Shown piece after piece: positions 25,929 to 33,983 of a stretch of DNA of 64,000 nucleotides. Under the pieces are notes generated by a model. The model worked only from the letters and a program-made list of their open reading frames with translations. It made no database searches and was not told the DNA's origin. A program made the translations under genes and the position numbers. The stretch comes from Brevibacterium oceani (GTDB lineage: Bacteria > Actinomycetota > Actinomycetes > Actinomycetales > Brevibacteriaceae), in contig NZ_JABKDE010000002.1 of NCBI RefSeq assembly GCF_013623835.1, forward strand, positions 434,001-498,000, read 5' to 3'. Numbering within the stretch: the first letter of the stretch is position 1; every line of letters begins with the position of its first letter.

Positions 25929-26303
25929 CTAGTAGCCGAAGTCGGCCTCGAGCTCGGCAGAGTCCTCCTTGTCCGTGTATGCGACCGATTCGACGACCCG
26001 TCCGTCCTGGCCGACCGTGCGCTGGGTCTCCTTGTTGTGGCTGGTCTCGAACACCTCCTGCTCGGCCATCCGGTGCGCCGCGTTGAGCTTGGCCCCCATG
26101 TTCTTGTCGCCGAACTCCATCATCGAGCCCACGCCGGACTTCATCACCGACTTGGTCGAGCTGACGTGCTTCTTGTTCTGTGCGCGGGCCTGCTGCCACC
26201 TCTGCCGGTCCTCGGGCGTGACGAAGCCGAACATCTGCGCGAACCGGGAGCCGTAGCGCTCCTCCTCGGCCTCAGCCGCCGCCTTTTCCTGGTGATCTGC
26301 CAT
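25929..26303 (-). CDS. Hypothetical protein of the RNA polymerase operon
   Basis: A 124-residue charged helical protein (MADHQEKAAAEAEEERYGSR start) with a central Lys/Ser-rich segment (KKHVSSTKSVMKSG). It starts 38 bases after the 590-residue gene that follows the RNA polymerase gene. No family recognised. Its position suggests a role with the polymerase. Confidence 0.6.
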   Translation of the reverse strand: MADHQEKAAAEAEEERYGSRFAQMFGFVTPEDRQRWQQARAQNKKHVSSTKSVMKSGVGSMMEFGDKNMGAKLNAAHRMAEQEVFETSHNKETQRTVGQDGRVVESVAYTDKEDSAELEADFGY

Positions 26304-26341
26304 GTCTCCTCCTCAGTCGTTGCCTGCTGTTGTCCTCCGGC

Positions 26342-28114
26342 TCATGCCGGCTGGTACTCGTCGGTCGGGTACGACGTCTCCGCCGGACCCGCGCTCGGGC
26401 CCTGCTGGTAGACCTTGCTGCCCTCGCGGTAGGCGTTGTACGCCGTGCGCAGGCCCTCCTCCCGCTGCACCTGGTCGGCGAGGAACGCGCGGGGGTCCTC
26501 GACGGCCGCCTGCATCCGGTCCTTCCAGTCCGGGCCGAGGCGGACGGCGAGATCGCGGTCGAGTTCCGGGTTCTTCTCCCGTACCGCCTGCATCGCGTCG
26601 ACGAAGGCGTTGGAGTACACCCGACGCTGCTCGTCGTCGTCCAGGCCGTCCATCTCCATCGACGCGAGCATCACGTGTGACTGGTCGATCCGGGCGCGCA
26701 GGCCGTCCGGGAGGTTCCTGGTGTCCCAGCCCTCCTTGCGCGACGCGAAGCCGACCAAGTAGCCCTGGACGCTGGAGCCGAGGCTCTCGGGGCCCGACTG
26801 CGAGCAGCCGTGCATGAGCGAGGACTCCATGGTCTCGGCGATCGCGACCTGGTGGGCGTCGGCGCTCATCGGCTCGCGGAGCGTGAACATCCCGCTGTCG
26901 GGCAGCTTGCGCCCGAGCTGGTCTTCGACCTCGCCGCGCCAGACGCGCCGGACCTCGTCGGTCCCGGTGATCTGCTCCTCATGCGGCTCCGACAGGACGA
27001 TGCGGCCGTGCGCCACTCCGTTGATCATCGTGCGCACCTCCGGCTCCTGGGCCATCCGCTCGCCGAAGATCATCCGGGCCCTCGTGACCACGTCCTGGCG
27101 CTCCAGCCCGTCCTCGGACATCTGGTTGTGCAGGTGCGCGCGCATCGCCCGGTAGCCCCGGCGCACCTCCGCATTGTCAGTGCTCGGGTCCCGCATCGAC
27201 CAGTAGGCGTCCTCGAGGAGGGCGACCTCGGTCATCGCGGCCGACTCCGGCGTGAACGGCGCACGGTGGCCCCGCTCGCGGTGCTGGAGGTCGTCGAAAC
27301 GTTTGCGCTGCTTCTTCGTGAGGTAGTCGCGCGGATCGGTGCTGCCGACGAGCTTTGCCCTCTTCTCAGGGTCGGGCTCGTTGGAGAACAGCGACTCCTT
27401 GTCCTCGATACCGCGCTCGATCCGGTTCACCCGTGCGGTGATCCGCTTGTCGGAGTGCTTCTGGATGGCGTCCTTGAGCTGGCCGGTGTAGCCGCCCACC
27501 TGGTCGCGGAAGTCCTTCGACAGCATCTGCATCGCCACGAACATCCCGGCCGCCTGGACGATGGTCGTCGGGCGCACGCCGCGGGCGAGCGGGGTGACGC
27601 ACGACTGCATCATCATCTGCAGGTAGACCTGGTTCTTCCGGCTCAGCTGCTTCGACTTCTGCTCGGTGCCCTCGTAGCCGGGCACTGACAGCCCGGAGTC
27701 CCGGATCGACTGCATGTAGGTCTCGCCGGCCGTGCGAATCTTCGAGCGCAGCTTGAGCACGTGCTCGCGCTCGTCGAGCTCGTCGTCGTCCCACTCCAGG
27801 CGCTGGGCGTCGGTCTCGTGCTGTCGCTCGCGCTCGGCCCGCTTCTCGTCCGCCTCGGGGCCGAAGTGGGCGCGCACCTTCTCTCGGATGCCCTCGCGCC
27901 ACGCCCGCGACCTGCTCCGCGGCCTCGGGTCGGCATCAGCCTCCGGCTCCTCCTCGACCACCTCGGCGTCGATCGGCTCGTCGATGCGCTCGTCCGCGGT
28001 CGGGTACGTCCGCGGCGTCGTCTCCGGCGTCTCGGGCTCGACGTCGATCGCGCCCTGTGAGTCCACCGGGAGCACCTTGCGCGACCTGCTCCTGCTCTCG
28101 TCGTTGCTTGCCAT
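26342..28114 (-). CDS. Unknown 590-residue protein coupled to the RNA polymerase
   Basis: Starts one base after the polymerase stop (TGA-C-ATG); the ribosome binding site GGAGG lies in the last polymerase codons. The N-terminus (1-120) is disordered and highly charged, with two Arg-Ser-rich patches. A helical domain follows (about 125-230), including a Met-rich hydrophobic stretch (YLQMMMQSC, FVAMQML). The rest is helical and acidic. No sigma-factor, zinc-ribbon or other known transcription motif is visible. Tight coupling argues that it is made in a fixed ratio with the polymerase, so an accessory subunit or specificity factor is a fair hypothesis. Confidence 0.7.
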   Translation of the reverse strand: MASNDESRSRSRKVLPVDSQGAIDVEPETPETTPRTYPTADERIDEPIDAEVVEEEPEADADPRPRSRSRAWREGIREKVRAHFGPEADEKRAERERQHETDAQRLEWDDDELDEREHVLKLRSKIRTAGETYMQSIRDSGLSVPGYEGTEQKSKQLSRKNQVYLQMMMQSCVTPLARGVRPTTIVQAAGMFVAMQMLSKDFRDQVGGYTGQLKDAIQKHSDKRITARVNRIERGIEDKESLFSNEPDPEKRAKLVGSTDPRDYLTKKQRKRFDDLQHRERGHRAPFTPESAAMTEVALLEDAYWSMRDPSTDNAEVRRGYRAMRAHLHNQMSEDGLERQDVVTRARMIFGERMAQEPEVRTMINGVAHGRIVLSEPHEEQITGTDEVRRVWRGEVEDQLGRKLPDSGMFTLREPMSADAHQVAIAETMESSLMHGCSQSGPESLGSSVQGYLVGFASRKEGWDTRNLPDGLRARIDQSHVMLASMEMDGLDDDEQRRVYSNAFVDAMQAVREKNPELDRDLAVRLGPDWKDRMQAAVEDPRAFLADQVQREEGLRTAYNAYREGSKVYQQGPSAGPAETSYPTDEYQPA

Positions 28115-28115
28115 G

Positions 28116-31100
28116 TCAGCCTCCCAGTCCGTAGTCGCCGTCGCCGGCGGTGGTCTCTTCCACGTTCGCCCGGTACTCCGTCGACCGGGGCGCTGGCCGC
28201 GTCGGTGCCGTGACGCCGACGGCGGCGGCAGAGCGCCTGTTCGCGCCCCGCAGCCGCGCCTTGTCCGCGTCGTCGGCGAGCACGTCGCGCTTGACGGCCT
28301 CGTCGAGGACCGCCGGGCTGTCGGGGACCTCGATGCCCGCCACCTCGGCGGCCAGCTCGGCCTCCCTGCGCTGCAGGATGCGCCGCGTCGGAGCGGAGAC
28401 GAACTGCGCGCTCTTCTCGCCGCCCCAGACGTTCTCGCGGCTCTTCGCCATCTGCACGAGATCGGAGAAGTCCCCGCCGTAGGCCATCCGGTCCATCGGG
28501 CAGCCCGCCAGCGACGGATCCTCCTCAAGGTTGCGGATCAGGCCGGTGCTCGGGTCCTCGAGCGCTCGGGCCACCCGCGCGACGTGGTCGGGGTTGACGC
28601 TGACGCCGAAGCCCTCCTTGGACTCGTAGAACTCGACGAACTGCGCCTCCCACTCCGCAGCCGTGGCCTGGATCGGCTCGCCGTCGACGAACTCGGGACG
28701 CCACTGGCCGGGGCCGACGTGCTCGAGCCTGCGACCGCGCCACAAATCGCGCCCGGGGCCCTGGAGCATCTCGTACTTGTGGCGAGCCTCTGCCGCGTCG
28801 TGCTTGGCCTGCAGGATGGACTGCGTGACCGGGTAGGTCACTTCGAGCACTGCCTTGAGGTCGTCCCCGCGCAGGGCTCGCACCGCGCGCTGGCTGAACG
28901 ATCCGCCGAGGCCGGTGCCATGAGCCTTGATCGCCGTGGCGAACATCGAGGCCTCCTGGTCGGCCGCGGTGATGCCGGGCTCGCCGTGGTCCACGTCGTG
29001 CCAGCCGCCGGCGTCATCGACCTGCAGGCCGAGCTTGTCGGCGTAGGACGACAGCTTGCCGAGGCTGCCCTTGGCTCCCGTGTCGACGCACACCGCCTGC
29101 ACGGACTGCACGTGCTCGTAGGCGCTCGTGAAGGACAGGGCGGAACCGAATTCGCCGCTCTGGGCCTGGCGATAGAGGTCGCTGAGCTCCTCGGTCAGCG
29201 CCTCGCGTCCGACCGTGGCCTCGACTGCGTCGATCTCGCCGGAGCGCATGCCGCGGTGCAGGCGATTGGCCTCCCTCTCGGCGCTGGTGAACTCTTCCGC
29301 CAGCTCCGGGTCCTTCGACAGTGCGACCTGCGTGTCGAGGGAGACCTGCATCGCCAGCGGATGCGAGCCGTCACCCTTGACCACGCCGGTGTCGAGCAGG
29401 TTCGCGGGCACCGAGAGCTTCAGCAGGGCCTCCTCCTTGGCGGCCTCGCTGTGGAGCTTGACCACCGCGACCGCGTCGCCGTCGAAGTCGCCGTCGAAGC
29501 ACTGGTCCATGACGGGGTTGATCGCGGCACCGGTGAGCCGATCGTCGATCGCCACCCGCATGTAGCGCACGCCGGCGTCGCGCAGGACCGGGTCGCGCCA
29601 GACGAGGGCATGATCGCCCTCCGCCAGCCCCAGCTGCTCGGCCTTGGCCGAACCCAGCGCGATCTGGTCGATGTCCAGGCGCGGGTCGCCCGTCCAGACC
29701 ATGGTCGCCGAGTCAGACAGCCGCGAAGACATCAGACCGGTCTTGAAGGCGTTGTTCTTGCCCGACAGCACCCGACCCTTCACGTCAGTGGTGATCGCCT
29801 CGAACGAGCGCTGGGCCCGGGAGACCGACGCGCTCATCTCCTGACGCAGGGAGGTGCGCTCCTCCGCAGTGAGCTCGGTGCCCGGCAGCTCGCCGTTCAG
29901 CTGCGCGGTCATGAATCGGTAGCGGCACGCCTCGATGAAGACGTCCTGGTAGTTGCGGGTGTAGTCGTGCGTAACCGAGGTCCCGTCATCGAACTCCTGC
30001 CCGCTGCGCAGGTGCGAGGAGAGCACGGGCAGCTTCCACGAGGTCGCGGAGACCTGCTCCGTCTGCCGCTCGGTCGGGAACGTCAGCGGGAAGGGCAGCT
30101 CCATGTCCCCGCCCCGGTCGCCGATGATCCGGCCGAAGGCCTTGCGCATCGAGGTCGTGTTCAGCGCCGGACGGCCGGTGTGCCGGATCGGCTTGGTCAG
30201 CTGCAGCTCGGGCATCGGGATGAGGCGGCGCTCGACGTCGGGCTGCTCGCCCTCGCCGATCTCGTAGAGCTCCCCGGTCGCGGTCAGGCCCACACCGGTG
30301 ACGAGCAGGTGCTCGCGCAGGTTCGACTCGGCCCCGGAGTTGTGGCCGTAGAACTCGCGCATGATCGCCGGGCAGTCCTGGCTCTGCAGCGCCCAGGCCA
30401 GCTGCGAGGACGCCTTGCGCCCCTTGCCTGCGCGCACCTGCTCGTCGTCGTAGATCTTCGTCTTCTCGTCGACCGCCATGTGGGTGACGACGAATCGCAT
30501 CCGACCCAGGCCGCCCGGCGTCGGCTGAGCGAGGGCCTCGGGGCCCTCCCCGGCGATCGCGGCCTGCAGACGGTCCTGCGCCGACGGCTCGGGAGCGCGC
30601 AGCTCTCCGAGGTCGCTGTCCATGAGCTCACGGGCCGATCCGGCGTTGCGGCGCGAGATGAGCGAGAACGGGCTCATGACCACGTCCATGTCGGGATTCG
30701 CCTGGAAGAAGGCGACCTCCTGCTCGATGCCCTGCTCGCGAGCTTCTTCCAGCGGCATGGTCCGGTCGACGATGAGCGAGAGCACGCCCTTGTTGCCGTG
30801 CAGGTCGCTGAGCTTGTCACCGACCACGAGCGCCCGCTCCTGACCGCCCGCGCCGCGAATGCGGTGCGCCTCGGCGAACCCCTTGGACACGACGATCGGG
30901 TCATCCGCCGTCCAGCCGCCGAAGGTCATCAGCGCCGTGCCCGTCGGCTCGGTGACCTCGGAGGACTGCATGATGGTCGAGGCGGTCATCTGCTGGCGGT
31001 CCCAGGCGTCGTAGCGCAGGGTCTCCAGCTCCGGCCGGGTCATGAGCGGGGTCCGGGAGCCCGAGAGCGTCTCGGGGTCGCCGGGGACGATGCGCCCGTC

Positions 31101-33800
31101 GGGGGAGACCTCGGCGTCGGCGGTGAGGTACCGCACGATGCCCTGGTTGATCGCGCCGCCGGTCATGACCGGGTCGAAGTAGCCTCCGGGGGCGGCCACG
31201 CGATTGGCGTCGGTGCCGGTGAGCACGGCCATGTTCCGGCCGCCGGTCAGACGCCAGGCGTCGAATCGGTTGTCGTCGGCGGGATCGGTCCGGTCGCGCT
31301 GGGCGCGGTACTCGGCGTAGATCGTCGAGGACTGCTTGACCTCGTTGGAGTAGCGCACGCGGCGCGCCTCGGTCTCAAGGATCGAGGCCGTCCATTCGTC
31401 GAGCCTCTCGGTGATCTCGCCGGTGGCCTCGTCCAGCTCGAGGCTGGTGGCCTTCTCGATGAAGTCCGCCGGGTGCTTCGTGCCGTACAGCTGCGAGTAG
31501 ACGCCGTTGAGCGAGGCCGGCTCGCCGACGCGGGAGCGCCCGGACATGAGGTCGCCGGCGACCTGCTGCCGGATCCGCTCGGTCATCAGCTGCTCGTAGC
31601 CGCGCAGGATCGTCCGCTCCTCGACCGAGCTCGGAGCCTGGCCGGGGACCGGTGCGGCGATGCGGGCCTCATAGCCCGGCACGATGAGCGCGTTCTCGCC
31701 GGAAGCGAAGCCAGTGACGATCTCACCGTGCTCGCCGACGTCGAAGATCTGCCCGATCTCGCCGGAGACGGGCTCGGTGCGCCCGTTGCGGCGCTGCCGG
31801 GCCCCGGACCAGCTGACGACGCCCTGGTCGTCGACGCGCACCGACTCGATCGTCGCGGCGTTGCGAGCCAGGCTGTCGGCCACGACCTCACCCATCCGGC
31901 GCACGAACGGCGACGGGTGCTCGGCCATCGGCACCGAGGTCTCGAGGTCGAAGCGCACGATGCGGTCCTTGAACCGCATGGCCTGGAAGCCGGTGCCCAT
32001 CATCTCGTCAGGGGAGACCTCGGCGGCGCGCAGAGCGGCGGCGAGGCTGTCGAGGTTCGACCACTGCCCGGTCGGGCTGGTCATGTACTTGGCGACCCGG
32101 GCCGGGTCGAAGCGCTGGTCGACCCAGTCGCCGTCGATGAAGTGCGTCTCGGCCTCCCACGTGCCGATCAGCTCGAAGGGGACGTCATCGGCGTGCGCGC
32201 GGATCTTCTCGGCCGCGGAGCCGCCGTAGACGAGGTTGCCCATGTCCGGGGCCTCGTCAGGGCCCAGCTCGCCGATCTCCTCGAGCCTCTCGGCGTACAT
32301 CTCCGCCGTCGCGCCCGGACGCAGCAGGTCGGTGTGCTCGCCGGTGAGCACGCCCCAGTACGTCCTCTGGATCGCGGCGATCTCCGGGTCGGCCGAGTAC
32401 TCCGGGGGCTCGAACTCAACGAGGTTGAGCCCCTCGGCGCGCTGGGTCTCGAAGTGGGTGATGATCTGCTCAGCGTCGAGTGCCTCCTGGAGGTTCTCCC
32501 GCGCGCTGGCCACGGCCGCCGCCGCGTACTCCTCAGCCGGCTCCGCGCCGACGAAGAAGGTCGGAAGGGTGCGCTCCTTGGCCTCACGGCGGATCATAAG
32601 CTTCGCGCCCTGCTGACGACCGCGCCCCGGGGCGGAGAAGTCGTCGACGACGAACATGGACTCGCGGCTCTTCGCGTCGTAGTAGCCATCGGGGACGTCG
32701 ACCGTGCGGCCGCCGTCGCGCTCGGTGTGGGTGGTGCCCAGCTGGCCGACGAGGCGGCCCGGCGCGTCGGCGCGCTCGACGGACTGGCCCTGCGCGAAGC
32801 GCAGCAGCTGCACGGCCTCCTCGGGCGTGGGGGAGTGCACGGCGTTGCCTCCGGGGACCCGGTAATTGGTCGAGTAGCGCGTCACCATGCCGTTGTCGTA
32901 GATCCGCGCACCGGCGTAGGCCTCGTCGACCGTGTCGGTCAGGCGGACCTCCATCGTTGTCCCCGCGATCCTGGCCTTGATCTGCCCCGGCTCACGGTCG
33001 CGCACGACCTCGTAGTCGATGCCCTGGCTCTTGAGCTCCTCGAGGATGGCGGCCGAGCGTGCGACGGCCTGCGCGGACATGAAGCGGTTGCGGTCGATCC
33101 GGCCGGTCCGCGGGTCGCGGCCGCCGTCGATGACCCAGCCGCGCACCTGCTCGTACTCGCGCTGGCTCATCTTGTCCATGAGGGTCGTCAGCCCGGAGGC
33201 GTCCTCGTTCGTCATCGCGCGGCCTGCCTCGTACGCCTTGCCGTCGTCGTCGAGGCCCCACAGCACGATCGAGCCCATCTGCGGCTCGGCCAGCAGGTCG
33301 ACCCGACCCTCTGTCGTCCGTCCGATCGTCTCGTCGGGGACGAACAGGAGCGCGGTGCCCGCTCGCTTCACGCTCGCGCGCTCGGACCACGACGGGTCGT
33401 AGGGGCTGATCGGCAGGCGCGCCGACTTCGACGGGGAGTCCTTTCCGACCTCCGTCATCCGCATGAACGCGCTCTGCAGTTCCTGGTAGCGAGGATCCTC
33501 GCCGGTGTGGATGCCGAACTGCGGCTCGTAGTCGGGCACGGCCTCAGTGAGTGCCTGATCGATGGCGGAGAGGCAGTCGGGGATGGACAGGCGCGGATGC
33601 GCCATGCTCTGAGAGATCGGGTTCCCGTCCGGGACGACTGGGGCCGCCGGGCGCTGAGAGAGGATCTCGTCGACTCGTGCGCGAATGGACTTCGCCTGGG
33701 AGATCGGGACGATCTCGCTCGTCTGATCTCGGGCCTGTTCGACTGCCTGGTGGAAGATGTACTCGTACAGGTACTTCCTCAGTCCATTCGCCTTCTGCAT
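28116..33800 (-). CDS. Fused single-polypeptide beta/beta' RNA polymerase
   Basis: An 1894-residue protein with motifs of both large RNA polymerase subunits in order. Beta part: GGWTADDPIVVS (961-972, like GYNFEDAI), GDK-N5-HGNKG (994-1005; Lys996 and Lys1004 match the two NTP-binding lysines), SPFSLISRRNAG (1043-1054), and the beta C-terminal pattern AWALQSQ (about 1135). Beta' part: LPVLSSHLR, KTGLMSSRLSDSA (1353-1365), WRDPVLR (1401-1407, Arg1402 like the Arg of NRAPTLH), catalytic DFDGD (1438-1442; three Asp), TGAKGSLGKL bridge helix (1574-1583) and a short trigger-loop candidate near 1620-1645. It is much smaller than bacterial beta plus beta' (about 2750) and lacks an obvious beta' zinc ribbon. 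The first 900 residues are divergent. Start ATG 33800 follows GGAGG. Confidence 0.9.
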   Translation of the reverse strand: MQKANGLRKYLYEYIFHQAVEQARDQTSEIVPISQAKSIRARVDEILSQRPAAPVVPDGNPISQSMAHPRLSIPDCLSAIDQALTEAVPDYEPQFGIHTGEDPRYQELQSAFMRMTEVGKDSPSKSARLPISPYDPSWSERASVKRAGTALLFVPDETIGRTTEGRVDLLAEPQMGSIVLWGLDDDGKAYEAGRAMTNEDASGLTTLMDKMSQREYEQVRGWVIDGGRDPRTGRIDRNRFMSAQAVARSAAILEELKSQGIDYEVVRDREPGQIKARIAGTTMEVRLTDTVDEAYAGARIYDNGMVTRYSTNYRVPGGNAVHSPTPEEAVQLLRFAQGQSVERADAPGRLVGQLGTTHTERDGGRTVDVPDGYYDAKSRESMFVVDDFSAPGRGRQQGAKLMIRREAKERTLPTFFVGAEPAEEYAAAAVASARENLQEALDAEQIITHFETQRAEGLNLVEFEPPEYSADPEIAAIQRTYWGVLTGEHTDLLRPGATAEMYAERLEEIGELGPDEAPDMGNLVYGGSAAEKIRAHADDVPFELIGTWEAETHFIDGDWVDQRFDPARVAKYMTSPTGQWSNLDSLAAALRAAEVSPDEMMGTGFQAMRFKDRIVRFDLETSVPMAEHPSPFVRRMGEVVADSLARNAATIESVRVDDQGVVSWSGARQRRNGRTEPVSGEIGQIFDVGEHGEIVTGFASGENALIVPGYEARIAAPVPGQAPSSVEERTILRGYEQLMTERIRQQVAGDLMSGRSRVGEPASLNGVYSQLYGTKHPADFIEKATSLELDEATGEITERLDEWTASILETEARRVRYSNEVKQSSTIYAEYRAQRDRTDPADDNRFDAWRLTGGRNMAVLTGTDANRVAAPGGYFDPVMTGGAINQGIVRYLTADAEVSPDGRIVPGDPETLSGSRTPLMTRPELETLRYDAWDRQQMTASTIMQSSEVTEPTGTALMTFGGWTADDPIVVSKGFAEAHRIRGAGGQERALVVGDKLSDLHGNKGVLSLIVDRTMPLEEAREQGIEQEVAFFQANPDMDVVMSPFSLISRRNAGSARELMDSDLGELRAPEPSAQDRLQAAIAGEGPEALAQPTPGGLGRMRFVVTHMAVDEKTKIYDDEQVRAGKGRKASSQLAWALQSQDCPAIMREFYGHNSGAESNLREHLLVTGVGLTATGELYEIGEGEQPDVERRLIPMPELQLTKPIRHTGRPALNTTSMRKAFGRIIGDRGGDMELPFPLTFPTERQTEQVSATSWKLPVLSSHLRSGQEFDDGTSVTHDYTRNYQDVFIEACRYRFMTAQLNGELPGTELTAEERTSLRQEMSASVSRAQRSFEAITTDVKGRVLSGKNNAFKTGLMSSRLSDSATMVWTGDPRLDIDQIALGSAKAEQLGLAEGDHALVWRDPVLRDAGVRYMRVAIDDRLTGAAINPVMDQCFDGDFDGDAVAVVKLHSEAAKEEALLKLSVPANLLDTGVVKGDGSHPLAMQVSLDTQVALSKDPELAEEFTSAEREANRLHRGMRSGEIDAVEATVGREALTEELSDLYRQAQSGEFGSALSFTSAYEHVQSVQAVCVDTGAKGSLGKLSSYADKLGLQVDDAGGWHDVDHGEPGITAADQEASMFATAIKAHGTGLGGSFSQRAVRALRGDDLKAVLEVTYPVTQSILQAKHDAAEARHKYEMLQGPGRDLWRGRRLEHVGPGQWRPEFVDGEPIQATAAEWEAQFVEFYESKEGFGVSVNPDHVARVARALEDPSTGLIRNLEEDPSLAGCPMDRMAYGGDFSDLVQMAKSRENVWGGEKSAQFVSAPTRRILQRREAELAAEVAGIEVPDSPAVLDEAVKRDVLADDADKARLRGANRRSAAAVGVTAPTRPAPRSTEYRANVEETTAGDGDYGLGG

Positions 33801-33837
33801 CTCTCTCAGCCTCCTATGGATGACTCGGGGTTCATAA

Positions 33838-33876
33838 CTCTCTATAGATCATACCCCGCCATTCAGTGACGAGTCG
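33838..33876 (-). promoter_or_regulatory. Promoter of the RNA polymerase operon
   Basis: On the minus strand CGACTC (33876-33871), a 17-base spacer and TATGAT (33853-33848), followed by CTATAGAGAG. The pilin operon promoter carries nearly the same start-region sequence (56543-56559). Two AGTCGA-type boxes lie at 33871-33888. Confidence 0.6.
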
Positions 33877-33896
33877 ATAGCGAGTCGAAAAGAGCA

Positions 33897-33944
33897 GTGC
33901 CGGGCCACTCGACGCCTCGCGAATGAGGCAGAGCGGCCCGGCAC
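33897..33944 (-). terminator. Stem-loop terminator
   Basis: GTGCCGGGCC and GGCCCGGCAC form a 10-bp stem with an internal second hairpin. It closes the coupling-protein transcript. Confidence 0.65.
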
Positions 33945-33983
33945 CGGCACCGAGGAGGACCGCCGTGCAACGGCCCCGCCTGA

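Noticed and set aside
26342..28114. Sigma factor identity for the protein coupled to the polymerase
   Set aside because: No region 2 or region 4 helix-turn-helix pattern could be seen, so only a neutral partner role is proposed.
27732..33869. A 2045-codon open frame on the plus strand opposite the RNA polymerase gene
   Set aside because: It is the G+C-rich shadow of the polymerase and the 590-residue gene: low-complexity Arg/Leu/Val/Gly content, no start signal and no domains.
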